This document shows positions 19,683 through 29,423 of a stretch of 37,130 nucleotides of DNA, in pieces. The number at the start of each line of letters is the position of its first letter. Positions within the stretch are counted from its first letter, which is position 1. Both the position numbers and the translations under genes were made by a program. This stretch comes from Chara braunii (taxonomy: Eukaryota; Streptophyta; Charophyceae; Charales; Characeae). A model generated the notes under the pieces. The model had not been told where the DNA came from. It saw nothing but the letters and a program-made list of their open reading frames with translations, and did not search any database. Location of the stretch: contig BFEA01000439.1 in assembly GCA_003427395.1 (NCBI GenBank), positions 1,137,089-1,174,218 of the forward strand. The letters are read 5' to 3'.

Positions 19683-22600
19683 GAAGGAGCTATGGATGCA
19701 AGGTTTTCCGCTATGGCTAAAGCACGGACAGGTAGAACTTTGATAGAGGCTCTAGCACATCCTCATTCTCTCAATGGAGCACTAGAGGTGTCAACATCAG
19801 GATGTACTAAAATTGCTAGGGATTTTTTCAAGGATGTATTCCTTTCGAAAAATAGGGACATTCCCTTAGATCAACGTACAAAGGAAATAAAAGAGTTTTT
19901 AATCCCGTTAACTAAGTCACTTTCTCAGCATCAGAGAGATCAATTGGAGTTACCTCTGACAAAAGATGAAATATGGACTGCCCTATTATTAATGGAAGAA
20001 GACAAAACCCCAGGGATTGATGGTCTGCCAAAGGAACTCTGGAAGATCTTGTGGGATTTCATCTCCCAAGATCTCATGGACTTCTATCAGGCAGTATGGG
20101 ACTCAGGTGATATGGGAGAGATAGTAGGGCACAGGGTGTCGACCCTCCTCTACAAGAAAGGTGATAAATATAACATTAGGAATTATCGTCCTATCACACT
20201 GCTCACTGTGGTTTATAAGTTGATTTCAAAAGCTCTTACGATTCGTCTGAATAAATATATTGCGGATATTATTCACCCCTCGCAAACTGGATTTATTCAA
20301 GGAAGGAATATCCATGATAATATTTTGCTCATACTCGCCAGTCTAAGCATAATGCTGCATTTATAGTCATTGACTTTGAGAACACATACGATCATGTGGA
20401 TTGGTTTTTCTTAGATAAATGTCTGGAGAAGCTTAACTTTGGTCCATATTTTAGGAGATGGATCAATATTTTCCACAAGAATGCTACAACAAGAGTCATG
20501 GTCAATGGGAATGTAGCACCCCCTATTTCTCTTCAGAGATCTGTAAGACAAGGCGACCCTATTGCTCCTCTTCTCTTTGTGATTATTATGGAAGCCTTAG
20601 CAGCTAACATAAGACTTCATAAAGACATCAGGCGAATCCAGGTCTCCTCAATTCCCGAGGAAGCAGTCCCTGTTTGTTCTCTCTTTGCTGATGATCTCTC
20701 TCTTATGGTCGATGCTTCATATGAAAATTTAGAAGCCATCAAAAGACTAATGGATACTTTCTGTAATCTCTCTGATATAAAGGTCAATAGGGGGAATAAA
20801 CCACTAGGTTGGTGGATCCATCATCAAGGTGTGAGACCCCCGGAACCTTCCTGTATTAAGTGGGTGCACCACAACGAACCAATCAGAGTGCTAGGATTGT
20901 CCCTTTCAGTCACAGGTAAACCCATCACTACCAATGAAGGGATTCTACAATAGGCAAGGTTGAAACTTGAACTGTGGAAGGATAAACAGACATCCCTGTT
21001 TGGTAGAACCTTAATTATAAATAATGTCATACTGGCCTCAATATGGTATAGATCGGTTTTTTGGTCCTTGGACAAAGGTAATCTTAAACTCTTCAAGAGA
21101 CAGTTAGCGGCCTTCTTGTGGCGTGGGGATCATGAAAGATCCAATGTCATTAGCAGAGTGGCATGGTCATCCATTATCCAACCAAAAACAAAAGGGGGCC
21201 TTGGGGTAACAGATCCCCATACTCAAGCTATGGCTCTGTCCCTTCAGTGGATCAAACGCCTTATATTTAATCCCAACACCCCTTGGTCCTCCCTAGCCTT
21301 TTAACAGATAAAAAGGTTAGCTCCTCCAGTCCCTGGTCACATAGATCCTCTAATGTGGCTAGAGAACCTTGCATGGTCTTTACCTAGAGGCTCTCAAAAG
21401 GATCAAAACGAGGGGGAGACCTCAGATAGACAGGCAGTTAGGAAGGATCTTGGGCGGGATCCTTTTTGGATCACACTTATTAAGAATTGGAGGAAAATGC
21501 CTATCCCAGATAAAGTCTTTCCGTTGAGATGGGAAGAAATTTGTCAGCAACCTCTTTTTAACAATACTTTTATTAGGGATGACCATGGGTGTGTTCTGCA
21601 TTGCATGGATGCCCCCTGGAAAAGCTGGATTTTTAGGGGAGTGATTAGGGTTAGAGATCTATGGAATCAAGANAGCAGAGACNNNNGTTCGCCCTCGGAG
21701 CTGCATGAGCGTCTTAAATATAGTCACCATCAGACTTCTGCTCTTGATTCGATAATTGACCTAATCCCACTCGAATGGATCAGAATCCTACGTAAGGGTC
21801 CCAAATTTATTGAAAATGATTGGGTAGCGTTTCATAATTAAAAAGGCGTTTTCGGTAACATAATTGAGATCCATAACCCAAATCAAATCCTTCTTTCAAT
21901 TTTTCAAATTCAAGACGATGGCATTCTCTACCAGAGTCAACAGGAGGAAACTAGATGGGCCTCGGATGACCAACTCTTCAGAATTAGAGTATTGAAGATT
22001 GATGAGAAATGGTTGGCCTTCAGACCGGACACTCCTATGTCTCACCTTCCGTTTGACCCCCTTAGTTGGTGCTGGTCGCTACCCGGGAAACGAAGTCACT
22101 CCCATCCTAGAAAACTACACTCCCTCTCAGTCAAAGCATCCTATAGAATGCTCCGTCCCAAGTTCAACTTAAAAGACCGTATTGAAGAAAGATGGCATAA
22201 AATTTTTAATGTTAGTAAGGAGGAATTGAGAAGAATTAAGTGGTTCCAAACTTCTAAATCTAAACCGGCTAAAATTGCTTCTCTACAGTGGCAAATTGCT
22301 CATAGATGTTTTCCCACGAATGATTGGATCATTGATAGGTCATCCCTTGAACAGAAGGGCATTGCCTTCCCTTGGTGTAAGTTCTGCAAATCAGCTTTCC
22401 CATCCAAGCTTATCCCCGAAACTATAGAGCATATCTTCCTCCAATGCCCAGGGTCAATCTGGCTTTGGAGATGGTGGGATAGAATCTGGAGTCAATTGAA
22501 CACTCCTCAACCCTGGCCTTGGGATTGGAAGGCCCTCTTATTGGAATCATGGCATCCGGATCAGGGAGATGACTTCACAACCAGTATGTCCATAATAGGT

Positions 22601-23020
22601 AGGAGAGCGATAATATGGGCAATTTGGACAAGGAGGTGCACCTTTGAAATGGAAGGTGCACGTTTGGATGGGCCAAAATTTACTGAATTTATCAAACAAC
22701 AAGTACAAACTGACTTAACCATCAAATGGGAACGAGTAAAAGTTAAAGTTCAGTTTCTATCTGATCATAATGAGATATGGTTTCACATTAATCAATTTAA
22801 CAGAAGTTGTCTTGGAAGTGACCAGGGTGGGAGGCTAGGGAAAGTAACTTGGGAAGGCGGTCATGCAAACACTCAGGATTCCCTTAAAAGGAATTACCGG
22901 CTTGTCTTTAATGATTGGACTACGGTTGACTCCTCTATCCCGCTGAAGTCCATGTCTGAATTTCCTGATTTCTTCCCCCCCTCTAGTAATTGTCTTGTGC
23001 CTGTTGCATGGTTTGGATAG
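19683..23020 (+). pseudogene. LINE ORF2, RT to zf-RVT part, decayed
   Basis: This part starts inside the linker between endonuclease and RT (MAKARTGRTLIEAL). RT motifs follow in order: DKTPGIDGLPKELWK, YRPITLLTVVYKLISK, QTGFIQGRNIHDNI, VIDFENTYDHVDW, RQGDPIAPLLF, and the catalytic FADD at 20684-20695, which is intact. The zf-RVT region (21992-23020) has WCKFC, then EHIFLQC. Breaks are a frameshift near 20360, stops near 20951 and 21302, five N bases at 21672-21686, and a stop near 21841. Once active as reverse transcriptase for target-primed integration, it is now dead. Its endonuclease half is at 26270-27017 on the other strand. Confidence 0.88.
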
Positions 23021-23096
23021 TTATGTGGTAAGGTGCTTGGGATTCATGATTGTTTCCTGATCGTTGGTATTAGAGCATTAGTGCATTGATCAATGG

Positions 23097-23316
23097 NNNN
23101 NNNNNNNNNNNNNNNNNNNNNNNNNNNNNNNNNNNNNNNNNNNNNNNNNNNNNNNNNNNNNNNNNNNNNNNNNNNNNNNNNNNNNNNNNNNNNNNNNNNN
23201 NNNNNNNNNNNNNNNNNNNNNNNNNNNNNNNNNNNNNNNNNNNNNNNNNNNNNNNNNNNNNNNNNNNNNNNNNNNNNNNNNNNNNNNNNNNNNNNNNNNN
23301 NNNNNNNNNNNNNNNN
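23097..23316. other. Assembly gap of 220 N
   Basis: A run of N covers exactly where the LINE 3' end, its poly(A) tail and the second target-site copy would be expected, just before the leader of element A resumes. A homopolymer or repeat probably blocked assembly here. Confidence 0.98.
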
Positions 23317-24321
23317 GAGAAATTTGTGGTTGGGGGCAGCATTATGAGGTACGTTGCTTCCTTCCTTATCTACCCTCTTCATTGCTTCTTACCGTGAGGA
23401 AGTGAGTCTTGTCTTGAGAGTCCTCTCAATGTGAGGTGTCGCGAGCGCTCAACCTCGAGAGTCAACATTTTTCTTGGGCAGCAAGCTGGTGGGAGACGGG
23501 TGATGCCTCTGAAGGGCCCTGGACGAAGCACTCGGGTCACAGTCACCATGCCAACCCGCTGGGGCTAGTACATGCATGCTTTGTCGTAAGTCCTTGGTTC
23601 TGCTATTGCGCAATAGAGGTCATGCAGGGCATGCCAGCCCTTTGAGCAGACGCTTCTCAGACCGTCTCTACATATTTCTGGCGGGGACTCGGTGTTGATT
23701 CTGGCTGTGATCGTCGTCCTATCTGCGACGTTAAATAATTCATGAGGAGTTACGGGGGATCTCCTTAAATGCCTCCTGATCAGCCAGATCAAACCGGATG
23801 TAAGGCTCGTTGCATGTGAGGATAAATAATGTGCAGGGGCTGGCAAGTTCGATGTTGACTTGGGGCACTGGGGTGGGCCGGATTGCACACCTTTAGACAC
23901 GCTGCTCAACCAGATGCCTAGGAACGTCGACACAAAGCGACTACTCAAGAGGGATACAGGGAAAGGGTTGGATTCTGACAACTGTTTGTCGTGGCATTAA
24001 TTAGATAAACTGCCATCCAGCACACATCTCTGCAGGGAGCATTATTTTTATTTTTGATTATTTAGTCGTTACGGACTTGACTAACAACTGACAGACGGTT
24101 GCAGATAGAATAGTATATTCTTTGCTGCAATGCCACCTGTATCAGAGTAATCTAAAAATAGATTTAATATTCCCTGTAGGATCTGACATTGGTTGACATC
24201 TAACCACCTAATTGTTTCTGTCCAGGCCGACTGAAGTTAGCGGTGTATCATAATCGGTTGTGTGTCATGCTGAGGTAGGATTCAGTGTGGATTCTAGTTT
24301 AGATCACACACACTGTAGCTC
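23317..24321 (+). other. Element A gag leader (inverted piece)
   Basis: About 1 kb of non-coding DNA precedes gag. It matches the leader of element B (35205 down to 34226) in the opposite orientation. Shared blocks include TGTGGTTGGGGGCA, GAGGTACGTTGC, TTATCTACCCTCTTC and CTTACCGTGAGGA, as well as ACGTTAAATAATTC (A) against GACGTTAAATAATTCC (B). CTATTGCGCAATAG is a perfect palindrome near 23602, not strictly kept in B. No ORF is conserved, so the shared blocks are more likely RNA or promoter signals. Confidence 0.7.
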
Positions 24322-26278
24322 ATGAGTGATGCAAGCACTAGTGAGGAGGAGTTTGTTAGTGGATGACCGTAGGACTACTCGTAGTATTGCTCTCAGTCGA
24401 CCTTTGACTTTCCTAGAGTTAGGTCCAGGAGACGAGAGGAGACTGCGAAGAGAGGCTAGAGAGAGAACAGCGGCAAGAAGAGCGAGGGTCGCTGAGGATA
24501 GTGCCAGGTCTAGGATTTCAGCTAGCCCCCGTACGACTATGGCTACTTCCTCTACAATGTCGCAGGCCTCTTCACAGGCCACTTTGTTAGGAGTTAGTCA
24601 GAGTGGTTCTCGGGTTTCCATTAGCCAGAGTGCTGGCTTGCAAGTCAGCCAGCAGGCTCAACTCACGCCGGAGGATTATGAGATCCTCCAATCGGAAGAA
24701 CTTCAGGATGAGCTACAACGACAATTGGATGAGGCAGCAGAGAGAAGAAGAAGAGCAATTATGAGAAAAGCTAGACTAGGTAATAGATTGCAGGAGCTAA
24801 GCAGATTAGAAGCATTAGATGAGCCGACACTTGATCCTGCGATGCGAGAGCTGCGTAACTCGCACCTTTGTGTGGCGGAGACGCAGGTAGTTCAGCAGGA
24901 GGTGTTGGCTGAACTAGTGGCAGGCCAAAAACGAATTATGGCTACACTACAGGCTCCTCGTCCAGTGATGAGGCAGCCTCAGTTTGCTGTAGCTCCCCCT
25001 TCGGGTGCGGGTCCATCAGTAACGCCGTCGTCGGTAGGGCCTTCATTCTCACCTATGTTGGCATGCCCCCTCCAGGTGGTTATGTCGCGACTAGTGGTCT
25101 GGTCCTTAGAGTCTCAGCTGTACCATCGACGACAGTGGTTACTACAGCTCCACTGTCAAGCCAGACCCAGGTTAGTGTGCAGCAACTTGTTTCAGTGGCT
25201 ATGTAGCCACTGCAGCAATCCCCTGGGCCAATGCAGCCTATGCAGTGGATGCCCAAAATACCCTTGCTGAGTCCTAAGCCCTTCTCCGGCGACAGGAAGA
25301 AGGATGAGGACTTGGACACCTGGGTAAGGACGGTGCCTACCTATGTGAGGCACAAGCTTACCAGGCCGGAGCAAGAAGTTGTAGTGGCTGCCTCCTTTCT
25401 AGAGGGGTCAGCAGCCCGCTGGTTGAATGGCCTAGTGCAGCAGCAGGGCTACGGTCAGAACTTCGATGCCTGGGCCCAGGCCCAGACATTGGAAGAGTTC
25501 GTACGGTGCATGTATAATAGGTGGCATGGCCCACAAGGGGCCCAAAAGGCCACGGACGCGATCAATAGTCTTTGTGCCAGAAGGTACAAGAATGTTAGAG
25601 AGCTTACAGATACCGTAGAACGTCTGCTCGCGGTACCTGGTGTGCGCGCTGACCAGCAGGTACTCCTTACGGATTACCTTAGATGTCTGCCTTCAGAGGT
25701 TAGGACAAAGCTGGTGGATGAGGCCTATGTCGAACAGCACAACTTCGCTTCATTCAGCAAGAAGGCCTTAGACATGAGGCAAAATTGGGATCTGCGCATC
25801 AGAGTCAGGGGGATGGTAGGAAGAAGAGACTACCCCAGGACTGGAAGAAGAAAGGTCAACTAATGTTCGTTGACCACGATGGTCAGGCCACAAAAATTGA
25901 CGACTTTCCAGACCTTGGGGAGGAGACAGAGCACAATGGGGCCAACGAGACTTCGGATGGGGAAGTCGTGGCACCCATCAAAGAAAAGGCTAGGGGGATC
26001 GGGAAGAAGAAGGTAGGCCGGTCTACGGGTCAGGGCGACCAAGGCACGCCCGCTTGGGTGAAACTTGGTTTAGAGTATGAGGTGTGGAGGGACTGAGTCG
26101 CTAGGGGCATGTGCATGAACTGTGGCAACTATGGCCACACGTCCCGAACGTGCCGAGGCAAGAAAGTCCTAATGAGGGTAGCCTCTCCAACGGCGGTGGG
26201 ACTATCTTCGAACCCTAGTGGTGCTTCTGCAAGCACTTCGCAGGGAAACACCTCGGGCGCCATCTATACTCCATATAG
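24322..26278 (+). pseudogene. Element A family gag, decayed
   Basis: The start MSDASTSEEEF parallels MSDRDTTSEDD in element B, but a frameshift follows within about 15 codons. The next frame (to about 25050) is Arg/Glu-rich with a helical region of REARERT and DELQRQLDEAAERRRR type. A shift leads to the gag core at 25231-25863 (PKPFSGDRKKDEDLDTW, ASFLEGSAARWLNGLVQ, FVRCMYNRWHG). Another shift near 25790 gives an acidic/basic linker, and after a TGA at 26095 comes the zinc knuckle CMNCGNYGHTSRTC (C-x2-C-x4-H-x4-C) at about 26113-26154. It ends abruptly near 26278 where the LINE endonuclease begins. It would have formed the particle shell and bound element RNA. Confidence 0.85.
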
Positions 26279-27017
26279 TTAAGTAATTGTCCTTCAAGGT
26301 CTTGAATTTCCTTAGCCAATTCAATTCGCATTTCTGGGTCCCTTCCCTCATCTTCTGATTGTTGCAATTGATGAATACGTTGATATATTCTAGTTTCAGA
26401 AGAATGACGTTCCATCGCCAAAGCTTTCGAGTATTCATTGCATTTACGACTTAAAAAGAGTAACCCATTGTTGAACCAGAGTACCTCATTTCCTATAATA
26501 ACCTTCTGACTCCTCCAAAATGACCACACATCCTTGATAAATGACCTAAAGGAGTCAATCTTAAGGTGAGTTGTATTAAGTTTATAGAATCCTCTTCCTT
26601 GGTCCGACTTCTTACCAAAGGAGAGGATGGCTACGCACATGGCATGATCTAGTCCCAGAAGGGGACTACGTGGAAAGATTTCTGCCATCTAGAGCGCACC
26701 TTCCAAATCTTTTGAGATATAGATAAAGTCAATACGAGATTTGGTGAGCGATCTGGCTTCCTTCTAAAGCATGTGAATGTATGCTTAGATGGGTTCAAGC
26801 GCCTGAATGAGTCAAAGAGGTTTAAGTTGTGAGCAAAGTTGGACATCATGATCTCATCCGACTCCACATAGGATGGGCAGGGATTAGGAATATTCCATCT
26901 ATTCGGGGATCGATCCGGAGCAACATTAAAATCTCCTGCTATTATGACCGGAATCCCTATAGGGAGGATAGGGGGGAGGGAATCATAAAAACGTTGACGA
27001 TCCCCAAAATGCCACAT
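26263..27017 (-). pseudogene. LINE ORF2 endonuclease fragment, 5' part of the split LINE
   Basis: The minus strand encodes an exonuclease-endonuclease-phosphatase fragment. VIIAGDFNVAPD has the intact GDFN box. LFDSFRRLNP follows, then a frameshift near 26700 and LGLDHAMCVAILSF with the catalytic Asp-His pair. A helical linker (WFNNGLLFLSRKCNEYSKAL) ends at EGQLLNYMEYRW. It begins part-way into the domain at about 27010, so the LINE was 5'-truncated on insertion, which is normal for LINEs. What is abnormal is that the 3' part is missing here; it is found inverted at 19683-23020. Confidence 0.85.
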
Positions 27018-27189
27018 CAGTGAGCTCTCATCATCCAGCGTACAACCCTAATGTCACCACATAGCTTCTTGGCGCGCCCACACGACCCTGGCCGCCTTTC
27101 GTTCAACGCCCAAGCCTTACCACTGCCCCACACCTCATGCGAAGCACCGAACAGCTATTGCGAAGAACCAGTGAGCGCAGTTCGAACCC
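27018..27189 (-). other. Element A leader next to the PBS
   Basis: About 170 bases lie between the PBS and the LINE insertion point. There is no ORF or known motif beyond the GGTTCGAAC string that extends the PBS match. In element B the corresponding stretch before the first conserved leader block is about 280 bases, so the LINE entered the first third of the leader. Confidence 0.6.
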
Positions 27190-27201
27190 GCTCTGATACC
27201 A
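27190..27201 (-). promoter_or_regulatory. Element A primer-binding site, initiator tRNA-Met type
   Basis: The minus strand reads TGGTATCAGAGC, three bases after the LTR end. It is a perfect match to the standard plant PBS complementary to the 3' end of initiator tRNA-Met. It continues as GGGTTCGAAC, which resembles the tRNA T-arm, so pairing may be longer than 12 bases. Confidence 0.93.
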
Positions 27202-27204
27202 AAT

Positions 27205-27546
27205 TGCGAAGAAAATGAACAGAAGCGAGATGACAATATTCAGATTGCACAATCACATTGAAAGCCAAATTGTATCACAATGTTCAGAAAGCAGCATTGC
27301 ACCAATATAACACCAATGGAGAATCGTAGCACTGAAAGTCAATGTCAATGAGAGCTTGCTCTCGCCACCACCAACATATGTATCCAGTCTCTATCTCCCT
27401 ACTTGGCGCTCGGCGCCCGGCTTACTCCCTACACAACTGCTACTAGCCTACGAATTGACAATGCAACTGTTGACGTCAGCAGCACCTGAAGTACTTGAAG
27501 ATGTCGCCCATGCAGAACCATCGCCAATACCAGGTATGTGCCCTCA

Positions 27547-27579
<33 letters not shown>

Positions 27580-28220
27580 TCTCTCTCTCCCTTGACTCTC
27601 TCCCACGTCTTCCTTTGTTGTACACCCTAAGATCACCCCTGCGCCTCACTGTACATCCAAGCCCTGCCAGATATGGAGGCTGGGTTGTGGTGCTGCCCTC
27701 AGCAGTGCCCTGCTCCCTGCACGACCGCACGTGCCTGCACCTCGCCGCTCAGCGCTAGCAGCAGCCCACGAGCTTCAGCTCCAGCAGCGCTGCCGCCAGC
27801 ATGCGAGTGCCCGAATGGCTGGCCAGGCAGCGAGCTCTTTCCTATATGGAAAGAGCCTGCCTGATTCGACAGCCTGGCTGGACTGGCCTGGGGCCAGAAG
27901 CTTTTGGTAGGCCCCAGGTTGCTGCACCTCTGGTGCAGCTACTGGGCCTCATTCGGTTGGGCCTCCCAACTGTCTGTGTATGAGGCTGCAAATCTCGCCC
28001 TGGGCCTGTGCTTTCGGAAAGGCCTAGAAGGCCTAGGAATTTCCATGCTACTTGGCCTGTGTTTCCCTTCAACCAACTGCCGCGACGAAACTGCCTGGAC
28101 CCCAAATGCGAAATTGGCAGCCAAGGGCCTCTCGTGATTTGTTAGGCCCGCCTTCACTTAGGGCGGGCACATATGCTGCAGGGGGTCCCTTTAGGCCTGC
28201 CGGGGACCCATATCCTCGCA
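27205..28220 (-). repeat. Element A 5' LTR, 1016 bp
   Basis: It has TG...CA ends (TGCGAAG...CCTCGCA in plus writing) and a PBS adjacent. It pairs with 14944-15959. In the first 320 or so aligned bases I count about 15 substitutions, 14 of them transitions, plus two indels. It contains a GGCGCTCGGCGCCC block (27405-27418), TGACGTCA (27471-27478) and a CATCAT microsatellite (about 27547-27577). Confidence 0.92.
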
Positions 28221-28762
28221 AAAAAAAAGAAATATCAAAAAAGAATTTAATTAATTCTAACGTGTTTTCAAAATTTTCGAAAAAGAATGAATGAAAAGTA
28301 GTTTCAAAATTTTCGAAAAAGAATTAATTAGACGACGAAGACGACGACGAAGAAGAAGAAGAGCAGGAAGAAGAAGATGATGAAAAGAAGAAGACCAAGA
28401 TGAAAAGGAGAAGAAGAAGAAGAAGAATCGAAGAAGAAGAATCGAAGAAGAAGAAAAGAATAAAAAAAAAATAAAAAAATAAAAAATTGTCGTCGATTAC
28501 TTATCTGCACGGGGTAGCAACGACGATGACGAGGATGGCACGGCGTGGCGACGAGGACGACGGGCACGGCGATGGTGACGTGGCACGACGACGACGAGCG
28601 AAATGGTGACGATGATGACGTGGCACGACGACGACGATCGTGACGATGACGGTGATGACGTGGCACGACGATGACGTGGCACTACGACGACGATCACGAT
28701 GATGATGCTGATGATGGCCAGGTGATGGCGACGAAGCAGGGTGGGTCCGGCGGGTTCGAACC
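28221..28762 (-). other. Element C leader next to its PBS, with trinucleotide and 40-bp repeats
   Basis: Non-coding. From the element A boundary it runs through A/T-rich DNA with two copies of AAAATTTTCGAAAAAGAAT, then GAA/GAC trinucleotide repeats (28330-28470), then GACGACGA-rich DNA with repeated TGACGTGGCA (28576-28681). The long open minus frames here (Arg/His/Ser-rich) come from the trinucleotide repeat and run on into the LTR, so I do not call a gene. Confidence 0.55.
28576..28681 (+). repeat. Four TGACGTGGCA sites, partly on a 40-bp period
   Basis: TGACGTGGCA is found at 28576, 28616, 28656 and 28672. The first three are exactly 40 bases apart, and the repeated unit includes CACGACGACGACGA. 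The decamer is a good match to plant bZIP sites (C-box/G-box hybrid, GACGTGGC core). It may only reflect a decaying minisatellite, but the core is unchanged in all four copies. Confidence 0.6.
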
Positions 28763-28774
28763 GCTCCGATAGCA
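28763..28774 (-). promoter_or_regulatory. Element C primer-binding site, slightly mutated
   Basis: The minus strand reads TGCTATCGGAGC, followed by GGTTCGAACC. It differs from the element B PBS at one base and from the standard plant sequence at two. It lies one base inside the LTR end, as expected. Confidence 0.65.
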
Positions 28775-28775
28775 G

Positions 28776-29254
28776 TGTGACGGGCGTGAGGCTGAGGGAG
28801 AGCCGAGGGAGAGGAGAGAGAGAGGGAGAGAGTGAGAGCACACACACACACACACTCACTCACTCGACACGACTGAGGGTCGGACGCGGACACAGTGGCA
28901 AGGCACAAAGTCGAAGTCTTGGATTCCGACTGCCGAAACAGCAAGTCACACTGAGTACGAGTACAGCAGCAGAAAACTGGTACGAGACTGGTCCCCGTAC
29001 CGTACGGGGAGCCGGTATAAGTACCGGTCACACGTATGGAACCAGGGGCATTTCTGCAAAGGCCCCTAGGGCAGAACTGAAAAATGTGGTATTTGAAAGT
29101 GGCGCCCGAATTTTTTTGCAGCATGGCGCCACTTGTCCAAAATCCAACGGTACCAAAGGAGGGGTTTGGAAAAAGGGTGCCAGGCCGAAAACGGGATGCA
29201 GCCGAAACAGCAAAAAGATAGACCAGGGATCGAGCCCTGGCGGAGTCCGTAACA
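28776..29254 (-). repeat. Element C 5' LTR, 479 bp
   Basis: On the minus strand it begins TGTTACGG and ends CCGTCACA, giving TG...CA ends with the near-inverted repeat TGTTAC/GTCACA. Its first part matches the truncated 3' LTR at 11508-11615, and a PBS follows its end. Inside are a GA/CA microsatellite (about 28810-28864) and the palindrome CCCCGTACCGTACGGGG near 28992. The outer edge directly abuts repeat X. Confidence 0.7.
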
Positions 29255-29423
29255 ACATGTCTGTTAAGATGCCCGGGGCCAGAATTTCTTGTAGTTTTCA
29301 AGTTTTCCAATAATGTTGAGTGAGATTGAAATACACGCAACTTTTGGCTGCGGGCACCACTCAATATGAAAATGACGAGAACGAAAATAAAGCATAAATG
29401 TACTTCAACATATCCCTTCAGAT
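29255..29423. repeat. Second copy of repeat X
   Basis: It matches about 11312-11483 in the same orientation with few differences, starting ACATGTCTGTTAAG and ending CATATCCCTTCAGATGC. It lies just outside the 5' LTR of element C, whereas the other copy lies just outside the truncated 3' LTR. Confidence 0.75.

Larger units (their letters stand above)
19683..26270. other. Inferred 6.6-kb inversion inside element A
   Basis: At the left edge the minus-strand gag-pol linker stops and a plus-strand LINE begins in the middle of its ORF2. At the right edge plus-strand gag stops just past its zinc knuckle and a minus-strand LINE endonuclease begins. Reversing the segment joins the LINE endonuclease to the LINE RT, and gag to the protease side of pol, all in element A orientation. 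The edges are known to about 20 bases because the two sequences overlap in frame near 26258-26280. No N run lies at either edge, but an assembly error is not excluded. Confidence 0.6.
14944..28220 (-). mobile_element. Element A: degenerate Ty3/gypsy LTR retrotransposon with internal LINE and inversion
   Basis: Two LTRs of the same orientation bound the element. On the minus strand: 5' LTR (27205-28220), PBS (27190-27201), a short leader, foreign and inverted DNA (26270-19683), then protease, RT, RNase H, integrase and a chromodomain-like tail (19682-16000), PPT (15960-15975) and 3' LTR (14944-15959). RT precedes integrase, as in Ty3/gypsy. The leader and gag of this family lie in the inverted segment, on the plus strand at 23317-26278. 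Flanks give only AAAA as a possible 4-bp duplication, uninformative in A-rich DNA. Confidence 0.8.
11508..29254 (-). mobile_element. Element C: gag-only LTR retrotransposon (TR-GAG-like), split by element A
   Basis: Read on the minus strand: 5' LTR (28776-29254), one base, PBS (28763-28774), leader (28762-28221), the 13.3-kb insertion of element A, the rest of the leader (14943-14563), gag (14562-12776), about 1.1 kb without pol, PPT (11616-11631), and the first 108 bases of a 3' LTR. The 3' LTR start matches the 5' LTR start (TGTTACGGACT and onward). No protease, RT or integrase is found between gag and PPT, so it would depend on a partner element. This matches the published class of terminal-repeat retrotransposons with a gag domain. 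Joining two halves 13 kb apart is an inference, supported by the PBS, PPT and LTR order and by similar A/T-rich TTTCGAAAA sequence on both sides of A. Confidence 0.65.

Noticed and set aside
27165-27203. tRNA gene suggested by a T-arm-like TTCGAACC and a terminal CCA
   Set aside because: It is the reverse complement of a PBS next to an LTR; there is no D-arm or anticodon arm upstream.
14939-28225. Target-site duplication of element A
   Set aside because: Flanks share only AAAA (GAAAA versus AAAAA), which has no weight in A-rich DNA; I do not claim it.
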